From contig JAHLKH010000098.1 in assembly GCA_025526915.1 (NCBI GenBank), positions 1 to 64,000 on the forward strand: 64,000 nucleotides of DNA, written 5' to 3'. Below are positions 35,058 to 47,449 of the stretch, piece by piece. The notes beneath the pieces are model-generated. The model saw only the letters and a list, made by a program, of their open reading frames with translations. It was not told the origin of the DNA and did no database searches. The first letter of the stretch is position 1. Each line of letters opens with the position of its first letter. A program made the position numbers and the translations under genes. Source of the DNA: Entophlyctis helioformis (Eukaryota; Chytridiomycota; Chytridiomycetes; Chytridiales; Chytriomycetaceae).

Positions 35058-38000
35058 CTACTGGCCCAGCACGCTCTTGACGATACACTCAATGAGCAGA
35101 CACAGGAGCAGCCGGTTGAGCTCAACGACCTGGAGCATGTTGAACAGGCGCGTCATGCCGAGAATAGCATTGAGGCGGCCGACGACGCGCGCAACGGTTT
35201 CCAGGCTGCCACGGAGACCCGAGCCGGGCTCACCGCCGCCGACAAGCAACGCCTTGGCGCGGCTGCGCGTGTCAGCTTTCTGGGCATCGGTGCGGGCGGG
35301 GATCTGCGGCGGCATGCGGGGGAGGTCGGAAAAGTCAACGGTAAAGACAAGGTCGCCGCCGGCGGCTTGGCCGCGGGCGACCGTGTCCCACAGACGCGTG
35401 CCGAGAGCCGCCTGCCACTGGCGCATGGCGAGGGCTTGCGTGCCGCCGAAATGGCTGTCGGGCCACACGGCGCCGGCGACGCTGGCGAGGTAGCGCTCGA
35501 CGGCCGGCTCGCTCATGGCGGTCTCGACCTTGCCCTGCAGCCATGCCGACATGGTGTTGCCGTACGTCTGGTGCAGGACGACGCGCACCATGTGGAGACC
35601 CTGTGCGCGGATCCACTGCGTCGGCGACGTGAGCTGGAACAGCTCTTCGATGGTCGTGAACGTGTGCTCGAGGATGAGGGCGAGGTCGTGCTTGGACAGG
35701 CGGGATTGCTCCGTGGGCAGCAGCTCGTGCGACCGCAGATGCGTCGACGACCGCCGTTTCGTGATGCCTGGGCCGGCCGTCGGGGTCGGCATGTCCGAGT
35801 CGTCGCGGTCGCCGTCGCGGTCGCCGTCCGTGTCGTAGCGGTCAGAAAAGGAGCTCGACGACGAGCTGGACGACGAGCTCAAGGCGTACATTTGATGTGC
35901 ACCACCACCACCGCTGCCACCGCTGCGGTCAACACTGCCCACCACCGACGTCACAGTGGACGTGGACGTGACGACGTCCGTGATCGACTGGTACGCGCCA
36001 ACAGCGCCAGACGTGGACACGGTCGCCACCGACACGGCAGCCGCCACAACGCCCTCGCCCGTGGCAACGGTGGCCTTCTTGATCGCCGTGCCAGCGCTCT
36101 TGAACGCGCGGAACATCATCTGCTGCAGCTCGCCGTTCGACGCCGACGGCCGCAGCCCGCCGACGGCCGCGGTATCGGCATCCGACGGCATGTGCGCCAG
36201 GCCGGCCGCCATGCCCGTCGCTCCAACAAGGCCGAAGCGCTGCGCCGTCGTGTGTCGACGGCCACGCGATGCAGCAGCCGTTTGCGCGTCGTCAGCCACA
36301 GGGCGGGCAACAAACGCAAGGACGTGGTCCGAGAGCGCGAGGAGTGGGTCAGCCGCGACGCGATGGATCCAGACCTCGAGGGCGGTGGCCAGCTTGGCAC
36401 GCGCGGCAGCACGGCGTTCTGCTTCGGCGCGGTCGGCGTCGCGGTCGGTTGCCAGAGCCGCCGATGATGACGACGAGCCGAGTTGCAAGAGACCTGTCCG
36501 CAACGACGACGACGAGGACGCCTTGACCAGCGACGGCATGGCCGAGCCGAACCCGCCGACACCACTTGCACCACTGCCGTTGCCGTCTTCGGCAGGGCGA
36601 GCCGGCATGGGCAAGCGGTCCATTTTCGCAAAATGCGCCAGCAGCGCACGGTGCAGCCGTTCAAAGTCGGTGTACGTCTTGGACACGGTCCACTGCCCGA
36701 GGCTGCCCGACACGCTCAAACGGAACACGGCCGGCTCGGCGGGTTTGGCGGCCGGCTGCCCGCCCATCATGCCACCGAGACCCAGGAACGAGTCGCCGCG
36801 CGAGGGGCGTCGGCCCGCTCGGCATCCACGTCGACGGCATCGACGCTCAGTGTGCAGGCCGCCAGGTCGACAAACACGGGTCGCGCGGGGGCAGCCGGGT
36901 TCGCGTCCGCGTCGGTTTCGTCGGCAAGCATGTCGCGCAGGGCAACGACCTCGGTCTGGAGGCCGACTTTGGTCTCGAGCAGCGCCGGGAACGTGTCCGG
37001 GTCAGCCGACTCCATGTCGATGCTAATCGAGTGGATGCGTCGCAGGTGCTCCTCGATGACGATCTGCAGTTTGCGTGCGCGTGTCACGGGCGGCAGAGGC
37101 GGCGGCGGCTGAGGTATCGCGCGGCGGCAGCGGCGGCTTCGTCTGTGACTTCTGCGCCTGCGTTTCCGTAGTGGTGGGGGCAACGGTCGTGTCGAGGTCG
37201 GCAGCGACCGTCGCAGCCACCTCGGCATAAAACGTCGAGTCCTTGAACGCGTTGAACGAGCGGCCATGAAGGAACGCCTCCACGCGGTGCTGGAGCGGCA
37301 GCAGCACGTCGGGACCGGGCCGGTCACGGATATCCCGTCGGAGCTCAGCCACAAACGCGCGGGTCGCTGCCGCGTCACCGAAATCCACGCCAAGGCCATC
37401 ACGGCCATCGGCCTCGGAGGTCGATCCGGCATCGCTGGCAGAATCCAGCCCGCCGCCAAACACGCTGTCGAGCACCTGGCAAGCATCAGCGCGGAGGGCC
37501 TCTGTATCCGTGAGACTCTCGGTCGTGCCGGACGGGCCACCGTCGCTCGGCGCGTCAAGGGCATGCCCGCCCATGTGCGCCAGCTGGCGGAACGTGTCGG
37601 CCATGATGTACAGCTGCAGGTACGCCAGCCCGTCCTCGTCGCCGGTCGCTCCATGTATCCCATGAACGCAGCCAGGCCAGGCCCGTTCCTGAGCACATCC
37701 GCAGCCGTGACTTGCACGTCCACGTCGCGCTTCTTGTCCGTCTCTGCTGTTGTTGTGTCGGCGAACAGCGCGTCGGGGCCAGCGGCGCCAGACACGGACA
37801 CGGTGCTGGGCGAGCGGTGCACGCCGGCCTGGCTGATCTTGGCCTTGGACGACCGGCGCTCGGGGTACACGGCGCTGTTGGGCGACGTCGACGTCGTGCC
37901 ACTGCCAGCCGGATCCCTCATCCGCAGCCCGCCGTCGACACAGAGCGAGGCGGCAACGGTGGCGCCGCATCCTTCTTGCCAGCCACGGCTCCCTTTGCGT

Positions 38001-39334
38001 CATTTGCGTCCTTTGCCTTTTTCTGCAGCGCGCCGAGCAGCATCTCGTTGATGCGGTCCGGGTCAGCAAACTTGTTGACAATCGGGAGGAGCACAGACGT
38101 GGCGACAATCTCGCGAACGATGCTAAAGACGACCGACGACGAGCGGTCGGCGCGCGGGAGGATGTGGATGGAGATGCGCATGGCGAGGTCGCGGAGGTGC
38201 TCGTGCACGTCGGCGTCGGTGACGATGCGGTTGAACACGGAGCGTGGGTTCGAGGCCCGGTAGTCTGCGAGCGACTGGCCGCTTGCTTCCAAGAACCTGT
38301 ACTCGCGCTGGCCACACGCGTCGGCAGTTCATCGTGGGTCGTGAGTCGTGAGTCGTGAGTCGTGAGTCGTGGATTGCCAGATACACACACGCGGCGCCAC
38401 TCACCACATGCGTCAGGATCGTTTTGATGAGCGACAAGACCAACGTCGCCGGGTTGAGCCTGCTGCCCATGAAGCCGAGGGTGGTAAACGCCTCGCGCAG
38501 ACTCACCGTCACCGAGTCGGGGAACTCGGTGCTCCGCGAATGGTTGACGCGGGTATACCAGCCGTCGATAAAGTCGCGCACAATGTACGAGATGATGCGG
38601 TCGAGTTGGGCGAGGATACCCGGCGGCACATCGGCGATGTCGGCAGGGAGATCGCCGGCCGCGATGGCAGCAGCACGGGCAGCCATCTCGGCGGTAAAGG
38701 CCGCGACGATGGGGTCGCTGTCGACGGCCGGGTCTGATGGCGATCGCGACGCGAGCAGCGCGGTGAGGCGGTCGTAGCCCGAGACGGATGGCCGTTGGAG
38801 GGAGGCCCACGCGCGGCCGAGGCCGAACGCAGCGGCCACGATGGCCACCAGAGCGGCGAGCCGCGGCGACAGGTACACGAGGCCGACGACGGCGATGAGG
38901 ACGGCAGCGAGGACGTCTGGCGCGGTTGTTTTGAGCAGCTCCTTGAGCGGGTCGGGAGCGAACCTGAGACGGGTGTCGACCAGCGCCGCGACGGACTGCT
39001 GCGACGGCAGGATCGATCTGAAGGCCGCACGCAGGGGGTTGGGTGCATGGCTCTTGTCGCCGACGGCATCGTCGTGGTTGGCGTCGCTGCCGTGGGAGGG
39101 CGACACGTGGGCGTTGGCGTCGCTGTCACTGGCAGCCGACGCCGCAGACGCCGCAGACGGCGGGTTGGATGATGCAGCCGAGCGGTGGACAAGGCCGGCG
39201 GACGCAGCCGGATTGGCGAGCGACGAGCCCGTGGCCAGCAGGACGGCCGGCGGGACGGCGGCGGCGTGTGCACCAGAGCGGCTGTCTTGGACGCCGTCGC
39301 TGCTGGCGCTGGGTTCTGTCGATGGCGAAGACAT
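35058..39334 (-). CDS. MDM1: Mdm1/SNX13-type sorting nexin (PXA-RGS-PX-Nexin C)
   Basis: Exon 1 39334-38405, exon 2 from 38301. Disordered N-terminus, a membrane hairpin (VLAAVLIAVVGLVYLSPRLA), PXA domain (ISYIVRDFIDGWYTRVN ... SLADYRASN), RGS-like domain (GPGLAAFMGYMER, LAYLQLYIMADTFRQL), PX domain (FRLSVSGSLGQWTVSKTYTD, FERLHRALLAHF) and Nexin C (LILEHTFTTIEELFQL ... VRVVLHQTYG). This order is that of Mdm1 and SNX13/14/19/25, ER-anchored tethers to endosome/vacuole and lipid droplets. The frame must change near 37945, 37655, 37100 and 36790; three of these four are one-base deletions in a GC-rich context, so assembly error is likely. Intron 1 holds four GACTCAC units. Confidence 0.88.
38341..38369. 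repeat. 7-bp tandem repeat (GTGAGTC)n in an intron
   Basis: Four perfect 7-bp units; on the transcribed strand of the sorting nexin gene they read GACTCAC, each containing a CTCAC branch-point-like core, 39-64 nt from the acceptor. Confidence 0.9.
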
Positions 39335-39619
39335 GGCGGCGGGTGGTGGTGAAGGTGGCGGCGGCGTTTCTGTTGTTGATGTTGGGCGACTGGCCGGCGG
39401 GTGGACTGGCGGGTGGACTGGCGGGTGGAGTGGAAGGCAGGCAGTTGGCAGCCGAGGAGGTGAGCGTCTGGATGGGCTGCTGCTCTGTGGCTACTCTGTG
39501 GCTACGTAAGAGCGTAAGAGCGTAGGTGCGTAGGTGCGTAAGAGCGCAAGAGCGGCGTGAGCGTGCACGCCGTGGATTTGCACGCAGACGCAAACGCAGA
39601 CGCAAATGCCACGCCGCGT

Positions 39620-42600
39620 TCATTGCCGGCCAGAGCCAGATCCGCCACCAATAGGACCACCACTTGGGCCACCACTTGGGCCACCAGGACCATCTTGGCT
39701 ACCACTGGAGCCATCTTGGCCAGACGCCCCGCCCGCAGTCGCGCACATCTCGGCCGCAAGCACAAGCCGCTCAAACGACACGGCCGAGCTCTCGCTGACC
39801 GTGCGGTCCCTGCGTCCCTCGCCCGTCTCGTGGCTCTCGTCCTTCTCGTCCTTCTCGTCCTTCTCGTCCTTCTCGTCGGTCTGCCCTTGCCCTTCCTGCC
39901 CCTGTCGCACTTCCCCCTTGACTGCGCAGCCACCGCCAGCCGGGCCAGACAGCGGCCCCGCAGGCTCGGGAAAGCAGATGCGCCACTGCTTAATGTCCGT
40001 CACCCAGTTGTCCAGCACGAGCGGCTGGATCGTGCAGCCGCGGTTGGCCAGGTCGCCCCACGCCTCCTGGAACACCGCCAGGCTGCGTGCGAGCTGTTCG
40101 TCGTCGGCGCCTGGTGGCATCCCCCCGGCCGTCTCTTTCGCCGTCTCTGTCGCCGTCTCTGCCGCTGCGTGCGCAGGCGTCGAGGGTCGTGCGGCCGTGT
40201 CCTTTCTGTCGTGAGCCGCGAGTGCACTGTCCGGACCGAACGCGTCAAACGACGTGTGTCCGTGAACCGTCCAATCGTCCCCCGTCAGCGTCTGCTCGCT
40301 CTGCATCCTCGGCATGCCCTGCATGCTTGACAAGCCCGGCATACTGGGCATACTGGGCATACTGGGTAAGCCAGGCTCGTGCGACGCGCTGGCCCACGGC
40401 GCTGGCCCACTACGGCTGTCGCCCGTCTCGCCAAGACGTCCGAGTCCATCCGACACACACCCCGGCTGCATCTCGCCAAGTGCCGGTCCAACCGCAGAGA
40501 ACGGCTTGGCCATCCCGCCTCCACCGCCAACACCGCCAACACCATCGAAAAACTCTTGGGTGAGCGTGGCAGAGATGCTGGGCAGCCGCTGCCGGCCCGT
40601 GAACGGCAGTTCCTGGATACCGGGCACCGTGATCCCGCCACCACCACCGCCACCGACGCCGATGCCGCCACCGCCCATGACGTCGCCCAAGTCGAACCGC
40701 GTGCCACTCATGTACGATGCATGGCCGCCGTCCGCGTGGAAACATGGCGTGAGAAGCGACGACGAGGACGAAGAGGATGCCGATAGTAAGGCAGAGGAGG
40801 AGAGCGACGATGCGGATGAGGTCTCGGGACGGCGGCCAAACGATGGCAGCTTGAACGGGTCGTAGGAGAGAATGTCCATGGACAGACGGCGCACATGGCG
40901 CCGTGGAATGGCTGGATGCGCGACCCCGAACGCCAAGTCTGCTGCTACGTGTGGCGGGAAGCTGTCCACTGGATGCCGGCCACTGGTGCTCATGCCAGTC
41001 GGCCAGTCGCCGTCCAAGTGGTCGTCGACGTGAAGCTGAGAGTGCTGCTGCTGCTGCTGCTGCTGCTGTTGAGTCATGCAACCACGTTTGGTAGGCGTTG
41101 TGGGAAAGTCAGTCTGTAAATCATGCGCGGATAGGCTGCCGTCGACCTGGGAAAGCATCAGCAGCGAGTGCTGGTTGGGGGATTCGAGAAGCATCGAGAG
41201 ATCGGGCGATCCTCCACGTGCCGCCGATGACCGTACGCCAGCTGTCTCGCGACACGGCGTGCTGGCCATGCTAAGACGGATCGTGTCGCGTCCACTCGGT
41301 CCGGTGCACGGACCAGCAGACGCTGCGCGGTACGCAGCAAACCGGCCATTGCGACCGAATCGGCCGTTGAGAAAGTCGGGCACCGTGCCACCGCCACTGT
41401 TGCTGCTGCTGCTAGTGCCGCATGGTGTGCTGTACCACGACGGCACAAGCGGCTGGATCGAGCTGCCTAGCCCATCGCCAAACGGCCTCGTCTCGCTCGC
41501 GGTCAGGTCGATGATGCTGTCCAGGTGACCGTCGCTGGCCAGCCCACCCGTGGCAGACCGATTCGCCGCCGCGGTACTAGGGCTCACGGAAGTGGTCGGT
41601 GACGCACCGCCGTGTCTACGATCCGCCACGCCACTCGCACGCACATCAAAGCCGAAGCCAAAGGCAAACTGCGATCGTGGACACGATCCGCCCTGCAGCA
41701 CGCACATGGACTGCACCGACTCGGATTTGAGCAGCGGCGAGCTGGGGTACAGGTTATCGCTCATGTGCCGCACGGTTGTGCCTGCGACACGCGTGCCCAC
41801 ACGGCTCGGGCTGGAGGGATCGCCCCTGCTCGAGCCTGGCCCAGCAGTCTGGTCGTACATGAAGCTCGACACGGAGAGAAAGCTCGACCGTGATGTTGAC
41901 AGCGACGACGAGAGGGACGTGTCAGACACTCGATGGGACGTGCGGAGCGACGACGACGAGGCGGACAGACGCGAGATGACCGAAGTGGACGATGATGCGC
42001 TGGCTGCTGACGGCGGTGTTGTTGCTGACGAGGGATGCGACGGGGTTGTGGGGGCAGACCGACCTGCGAGCAGGCCTGACCGACTGGTGTCACGCGATGG
42101 CGACCACGTGCTAGATGCTGTACTTACAGGCGGCTGACTGCCAGACACGCGCGTCTTCTCGCAGTCCATGCCGTGCTGCTGGCCGAGCGTTGCAGGCTGC
42201 TGGGACAGGCGTGGCAAGCGTGGCTTGGCAGATGCGGGCCTGTGAGGAGCAGAGGCAAGCGACGACGGCATCATGCCGGGCGTGGGCTTGCGCACGGCGT
42301 TTGGGCGAGTGGACGAGCCTGCCGGAAGCACAAACGCGTCGGCCGTACGCGAGCCAGCACGCGAGCCAGCAGGAGCACGCGAGCCAGCAGGAGCATGTGC
42401 ACCAGCAGCACCAGCGTGTGCCGAGCCCTCAGTCTTGACGGGCACGCGATGCAGCTTGGACTGGCCGGCGTGGGGCAGCGAGCAGCGCGGCAGCACGGCG
42501 GTGGCCCAGACGTCTGCGACGGCCTTTGCGGTGATGAGGGCGTCGTCGCAGCGGCACTCGGCCAGCACGGCCGACCACAGCGCGCGCATCTCGTCGGGCC

Positions 42601-43736
42601 GCCGCGTGCATTTCCTGATGGCGCGGCAGATGCGCTCCTTGTACGGCGGCACGGGCGAGTCTCGCAGCGCCTGTGCGTGCGTGAGACATGTGTGAGACAG
42701 CGTGAGACGGCGTGAGACATACGCGAGACAGCGTGAGACAGCACGACAGACAGCACGATAGACATGGGCGAGACATGGGCGAGACACGCACGTTGAGCAC
42801 CGGCCAGCAGTCCATCAGGCGGTACACCTGCGCCCGCGACACGCTCCACTGCTTGAGAAAGTACGCCTCGATGGACTCGGCAGCCACGGCGCGGTACAGC
42901 TTGTGGACGATGATGGTGCGGATGGCGTCGACGGTCTCGCGGAACTGCGTCTGGCGCACGCCGAGCGGCAGCGTGCTCTGGACGCGCGGGTCGCCGATCT
43001 TGACGACCGTCGGCACGATGCGACGCTCCTGCGCCATGAGCGCCGGCCGGCCTTCCTGCTTGGCGGTGGTGGTGGTGGCGCCGTCCTGCTTGGTGTCGGG
43101 GGGCGTGCGGTGGTCGGCGTGGCGGGCTTGGGCTGCCGACAATGAAGACGACGACGACAACGACGACGGCGGCAGATTGCTCGTGTGCAGACGTGGGCTG
43201 CTGCTTTGGCCTTGTGTGCCTAGTGCGCCGCCTGCGCACTCGATGCGCTGCAAGGTGACGCACACGGCGGCAGCGTCTCGCGTCTCTCGGCGTGTCTCAC
43301 CGTGTGTCTCGCCGCGTGTCTCGCTGCGTGTCTCACCGAGTGGTGGCTCTGTGCAGACGCCCGCGCCGAGCAAGGCGTCCTGCATGCACACATCGGCACC
43401 TTGGACGCCGCTACGGAGCGTGCGGATTGCGCCGTCTGCTGCCGTGGGCGTGCGGCCCTCCATGGCCACGTCGCCATCGCCATCCAAGGCGTCCATCGCT
43501 GCGTCCACTGGAGGATCCACTGCTGGATCCACTCCTCCTCCATCCCCCGATGGCCCGCTGGATTTGCCTGCGGTGCCTGTCGTACCTGCGGTGCCACCGC
43601 CCGCACTCAGCCCGACCGGCCGGCCGTCCTCTGTGTTGCCCTCTGCCGCGCCATCGCACTGTGCCTCGAGCATGTCTCGCGGCTCCTGCGTCTGGTCGTG
43701 CGCTGGTCGACGATCCCTTGCACTTGCACTTGCACG
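39620..43736 (-). CDS. large low-complexity protein with a conserved HTH-like segment
   Basis: Two exons, 43736-42792 and 42670-39620 (phase 0), about 1331 aa from the ATG at 43736; the open frame continues upstream to 43880 through a CA dinucleotide run, so the start is uncertain. A disordered N-terminus with GETR/SETR repeats precedes the only ordered-looking part, which spans the intron: RETVDAIRTIIVHKLYRAVA, YFLKQWSVSRAQVYRLMDCW, then PPYKERICRAIRKCTRR. SVSRAQVYRL has the look of a helix-turn-helix. The remainder is Ser/Gly-rich with a Gln tract, Gly runs and DEKDEKDEKDE near the C-terminus. A transcription factor is possible but I do not recognise a family. Divergent from the Vps2 gene. 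Confidence 0.6.
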
Positions 43737-44032
43737 CATGATGTGTGTGTGTGTGTGTGAGCTGGCTGCTGTCTCGCGGGCCCCTGCCTGTCTCGTTGCG
43801 CAGTCAACCCTGCTGCCTGCCCGCCCCTCGTCGCTCTGGCTTTGTCTCATACCGCCTGTTTCACACACTGCCCAAGCCACGGCTCTGACTCAGCCCAGAT
43901 CTCCTGAGGACAGCCATGCACTCGCTCTTGGCCGCCGGTCCACGCTTTGCCAACAATCATCATCAATCAACAACACCAGCAGCAGCAGCAGCAGCAGCAC
44001 ACAGACCCAGCACACAGACCCCGCAGCAGCAC
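43737..44032. promoter_or_regulatory. shared divergent upstream region
   Basis: 296 bp between two diverging start codons, so it must carry both promoters if the starts are right. Contains a GT/CA dinucleotide run (43741-43758) and a CAG-rich stretch (43975-43998). No TATA box or known site is convincing. Confidence 0.4.
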
Positions 44033-45092
44033 ATGGACTTGATCTTTGGCACCCGCAAGACACCGGCAGAGCTGCTCAAGCAGCACCAGCGCTCGCTCAC
44101 AAAGGCCCAGCGTGACCTCGACAGGGAGCGCACGAAGCTCGAGCAGCAGGAGAAGAAGCTCATTGTGGACATCAAGAAGGCCGCAAAGGCCAACCAGATG
44201 GTGCGTGGATGTAGCTGCCTGTGCTGTCTGCTTGTGTTGTCTGTGCTGTCTGTATGCATGTATGCCTGCGCTGCCTGTCGAGTGGCCCGAGTGTGTCTGC
44301 CCGCAGGATGCCGTCTGTCGGATGCTGGCCGTATCAGCCGGCATGGAACCACCCTGGCACCCAGCATGTGCCACAATGCGTGCGTGTGCCACATCCGACA
44401 TGCGACTGACATGGCATGCACCGACCGGCCGACCGACTGGCGGACGGATCGACGACCGCACGATCACCAGGGTGCTTGCAAAGTCATGGCCAAGGACCTC
44501 GTCCGCACCCGCCGCTACGTCCAAAAGTTTTACCAGATGCGCACACAGCTGCAGGCCGTGGCTCTCAAGATCCAAGTAAGCCCTGTGCCCATCACACACA
44601 CCTCTCTCATACACTCACATTCACGCACACTCGCACGCACGCAACAGACGCTGCGCTCGACGCAGCAAATGGCCGACGCCATGAAGGGCGTGACCAAGGC
44701 GATGCGGTCCATGAACGGCCAGATCAACCTGCCGCAGATCACCAAGATCATGATGGACTTTGAGCGCGAGTCGGGCATGATGGAGATGAAGGAGGAGATG
44801 ATGAACGACGCCATTGACGGCGTCATGGACGGCGACGACAATGAGGAGGAGGAGGACCAGATTGTCAACCAGGTGCTCGACGAGATTGGCATCAACTTGA
44901 ATCAGTCGGTGAGTGGGGGGGTTGTCACGTTGTCTCGACGTTGTTGTTGCTGTTGCTGTTGGTGTTGTCTCTGTGCACTGACACGCGTCGGAACAGCTTG
45001 TGGATGCACCAAACAGCAAGCTGGGCAACAAGGCCGAGGCGGTCGAGGAAGACGACTTGCAGGCACGTCTCAACAGTCTGCGGCAAGAGTAG
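44033..45092 (+). CDS. VPS2: ESCRT-III subunit Vps2/CHMP2
   Basis: Four exons: 44033-44200, 44471-44575, 44648-44908 and 44997-45092, all phase 0, 209 aa (CHMP2A 222). Opens with FGTRKTPAELLKQHQRSLTK, a basic helical hairpin (DIKKAAKANQM, KVMAKDLVRTRRYVQKFYQM), LPQITKIMMDFERESGMMEM and the acidic C-terminal part. The last residues DDLQARLNSLRQE fit the MIM1 consensus that binds the MIT domain of Vps4. It polymerises with Vps24 on endosomal membranes to drive intralumenal budding and abscission. The upstream in-frame extension from 43916 is Gln/Ala rich and is excluded. Confidence 0.95.
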
Positions 45093-45345
45093 CCCGCAGG
45101 ATGGACAGCTGGACAGTCAGCCAGCCAGCCAGTCAGCCTGTTGCGTATCGGCAGCCGGCTGGGCACACCCGCAATCCAGTGTCTTTCCATACAACATCCA
45201 TTCATTCCCTCCATTGCCACCATTCGGTTGTTCGTTTGTGCGGTGCAGGTGTGCAGGTGTGTGTGTATGTGTGGTGCAGGCACAGACCCATCCGCGTGCA
45301 AAAAGAAACAAGAGCAGTTGCGGCCAGACGCGCGTGGTTTGGCGT

Positions 45346-47067
45346 CTACTCGTTGGGAGCAGCAGCAGCGGCAGCCGACTTCTTGGAGCCCGACTTCTTC
45401 TTCTTGTTGCCGCCGGCACGGACGGCCGTCTTGAGCAGCTCGACAACCTCGGGCGCGACAGCGCGCTTCTCCGAGACAACGAGCTCCTGGGCCCAGGGCA
45501 CGCCGGTGATCTTGAGGGGGCCGTTGGGGGTGACGAGGACGGTGAACATGACGTGGGCCACGGACGCGCCGTCCTTTTCGTAGAGCACGGGGTAGGGGGT
45601 GACGAGCGAGTTGCGGGCGCACTCGACGATGCCGGCGCGGGCCTTTGTCTCCTCCTCAAACTGGCGCAGCGAGAAGCCCATGGTGCCAAACTCCTTTGAG
45701 ATGTGCGAGAAGACGGCGCGCGAGGTCTGCAGCTTGAGCTGGTAGGTGTGGTCGGCGTTGCGCTTGAAGACGGTGGTGCGGGCGTCGCCGGGCTTTGTCT
45801 TGCCCTCGCCGGTGGTGAGCAGCAGGTTGACGGCGTAGACCTCGCCCTCCTCGATGGCGGTCTCGCGGATGTCGCGACGGAGCGGCTCGCTCGAGTTGAA
45901 GATGATCTGCTTGGGGCCGTCGAGGATGTTGCGGAGCACCTGGGAGGCGACGACGTCTGTGGTTGTGGTGGTGGGCGAGAGAGGGAGGGAGAGTGTGAGA
46001 CAAGTGTGAGACAGCGAGTGAGACAGTGAGTGAGACAGCAGGAGACAGAGAGAGACACCAAGAGACACTCACTCTCGACGGGCGTGCACTCAAAGTCGGC
46101 CGCCACTCTGTCGACCATGTCGACAATGTCGCCAATGGTCTTGGAGGGGCGCAGCAGACGGATCACGGCCTCTGCGGCGACGTGGGCGGCCTGCAGGACA
46201 TCGGCGGTGCGGCCGGTGGCGGGCGCAGCCTGCGGGTGGATGATCGAGTGAGATGGATGAGTGAGTGAGATGGAGTCGAAAGAGTGAGTGATCGAATGAG
46301 TGAGAGATGCACAAGTGGGCAGTGGAGCAGCCACGGCAGCACACTCGGTGCACACACACACACACGGCTCTGTATACATACGCATACAACACCATAGAAC
46401 AACAACAACAACCACAACAACACCATAGGACAACCAACGCGCACCTTGGAGGCACCGACGACCATCGTGTGGGCCGCCTGCGCAATGTAGCCGTCAATGT
46501 GCGCGCCGAGCTCGACCCGCACCACGTCGCCCGTCTTGAGCGTGATGCCCGCCTCGGGGTCCGACGGCAGCGGCGACAGCGAGCACAGCGCTGTGGCCGG
46601 CGACACGCACGTCGGGAACGCAATGCCCTTGCGCAGCTTCTTGTCCTTGGCGTACGCCGCCTTGGCCAGCTCGCCGATCTTGGCGTCGCCCAGCGAGCAC
46701 AGCTGCAGCACCGAGGCGCCGTCGACGGCGGCCGCGAGCACGGCGGCAAGGGCCTCTGTTCAACCCGTCGTCGTTGTCGTCGTCGTCGTCGTCGTCGTTG
46801 TTGTCATATGCAGGGGGTGTTGTCCGTGTCAGTCGCCTGCGTCTATGGACCTATGGACCTATGCACCTGCACCTGCACAAGCACACACACAACCACAACC
46901 ACATACACACAGACAGGCAACACTCAACTGTTTGCGATTTCACCGGCTGCCTGGTACTTGGCCAGCACCACGTCGGTCAGCTTGTTCTCGGACGGCTCCT
47001 CGTCAGACGCCTCGACGTCGTCGTCGACAATGTCGGCGGGCTTCTCGTTCTTTGCGGGCGGGGCCAT
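45346..47067 (-). CDS. Ebp1/PA2G4-like protein (peptidase M24 fold)
   Basis: Four exons: 47067-46929, 46755-46445, 46229-46073 and 45956-45346, 405 aa (human PA2G4 394). N-terminus MAPPAKNEKPADIVDDDVE, then the pita-bread fold (VLQLCSLGDAKIGELA, FPTCVSPATALCSLSPL, GDVVRVELGAHIDGYIAQ), with NILDGPKQIIFNSSEPLRRD and EEGEVYAVNLLLTTGEGK, and a basic nuclear/ribosomal tail (GGNKKKKSGSKKSA). The metal ligands of methionine aminopeptidase are not kept (E for D in VELGAHIDG), as in Ebp1, so it is a binding protein of ribosomes/RNA rather than an enzyme. S. pombe homologue: Cdb4. Intron 1 has a GTC run; intron 3 has five CTCAC units. Confidence 0.93.
46768..46803. repeat. (GTC/GTT)n trinucleotide run
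   Basis: Imperfect GTCGTCGTT run inside the first intron of the Ebp1-like gene. Confidence 0.85.
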
Positions 47068-47449
47068 TTCCTATGTGTGTCGGTGTGTGTGTCGGTGTTG
47101 GTGACGGTGTCGGTGAGTGCGACTGAAGGCGGAAGCAGCAACAAAAAAAACGCTTTCTTTTGGTGCGCGTTTGCCGCCAAACACCGCACGCAACATGGCT
47201 GCTGGTGCGACACCGGCGAGTGGTGCGTGTCTGCGTGTCTGCGTGTGCGCTCGTTGTGCACGGCCTGTGGCGGGCCTGCTGCGGGCCTGCATCTGCATAT
47301 GCATGCCTGCATCTGCATCTGCCTGCATCTGCATCTGCCCATGCGCATCTGCCCATGTCTGCCTGCATCTGCACCGCCGTTCACACAACTGACAAACTGC
47401 GACGGCCGCCGCCGCCACTACAACAACAACCACAACGACGACGGCGACA
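47068..47449. promoter_or_regulatory. shared divergent upstream region (Ebp1-like / CAF120)
   Basis: 382 bp between divergent starts. Rich in CTGCATCTGCATCTGC hexamer-type repeats (47290-47375) on one side and GTGTGTGTCGGTGTTGG next to the Ebp1-like start. No further gene; specific sites cannot be named. Confidence 0.4.

Noticed and set aside
38230..38270. Possible tRNA T-loop (GGGTTCGAGGCCCGG)
   Set aside because: It lies inside the PXA coding exon and no acceptor stem, D arm or anticodon arm can be folded around it. No other tRNA candidate was seen in the window.
42680..42740. CRISPR-like or regulatory direct repeat array
   Set aside because: Short, imperfect GTGAGAC units without spacers, wholly inside a splice-consistent intron of a eukaryotic gene.
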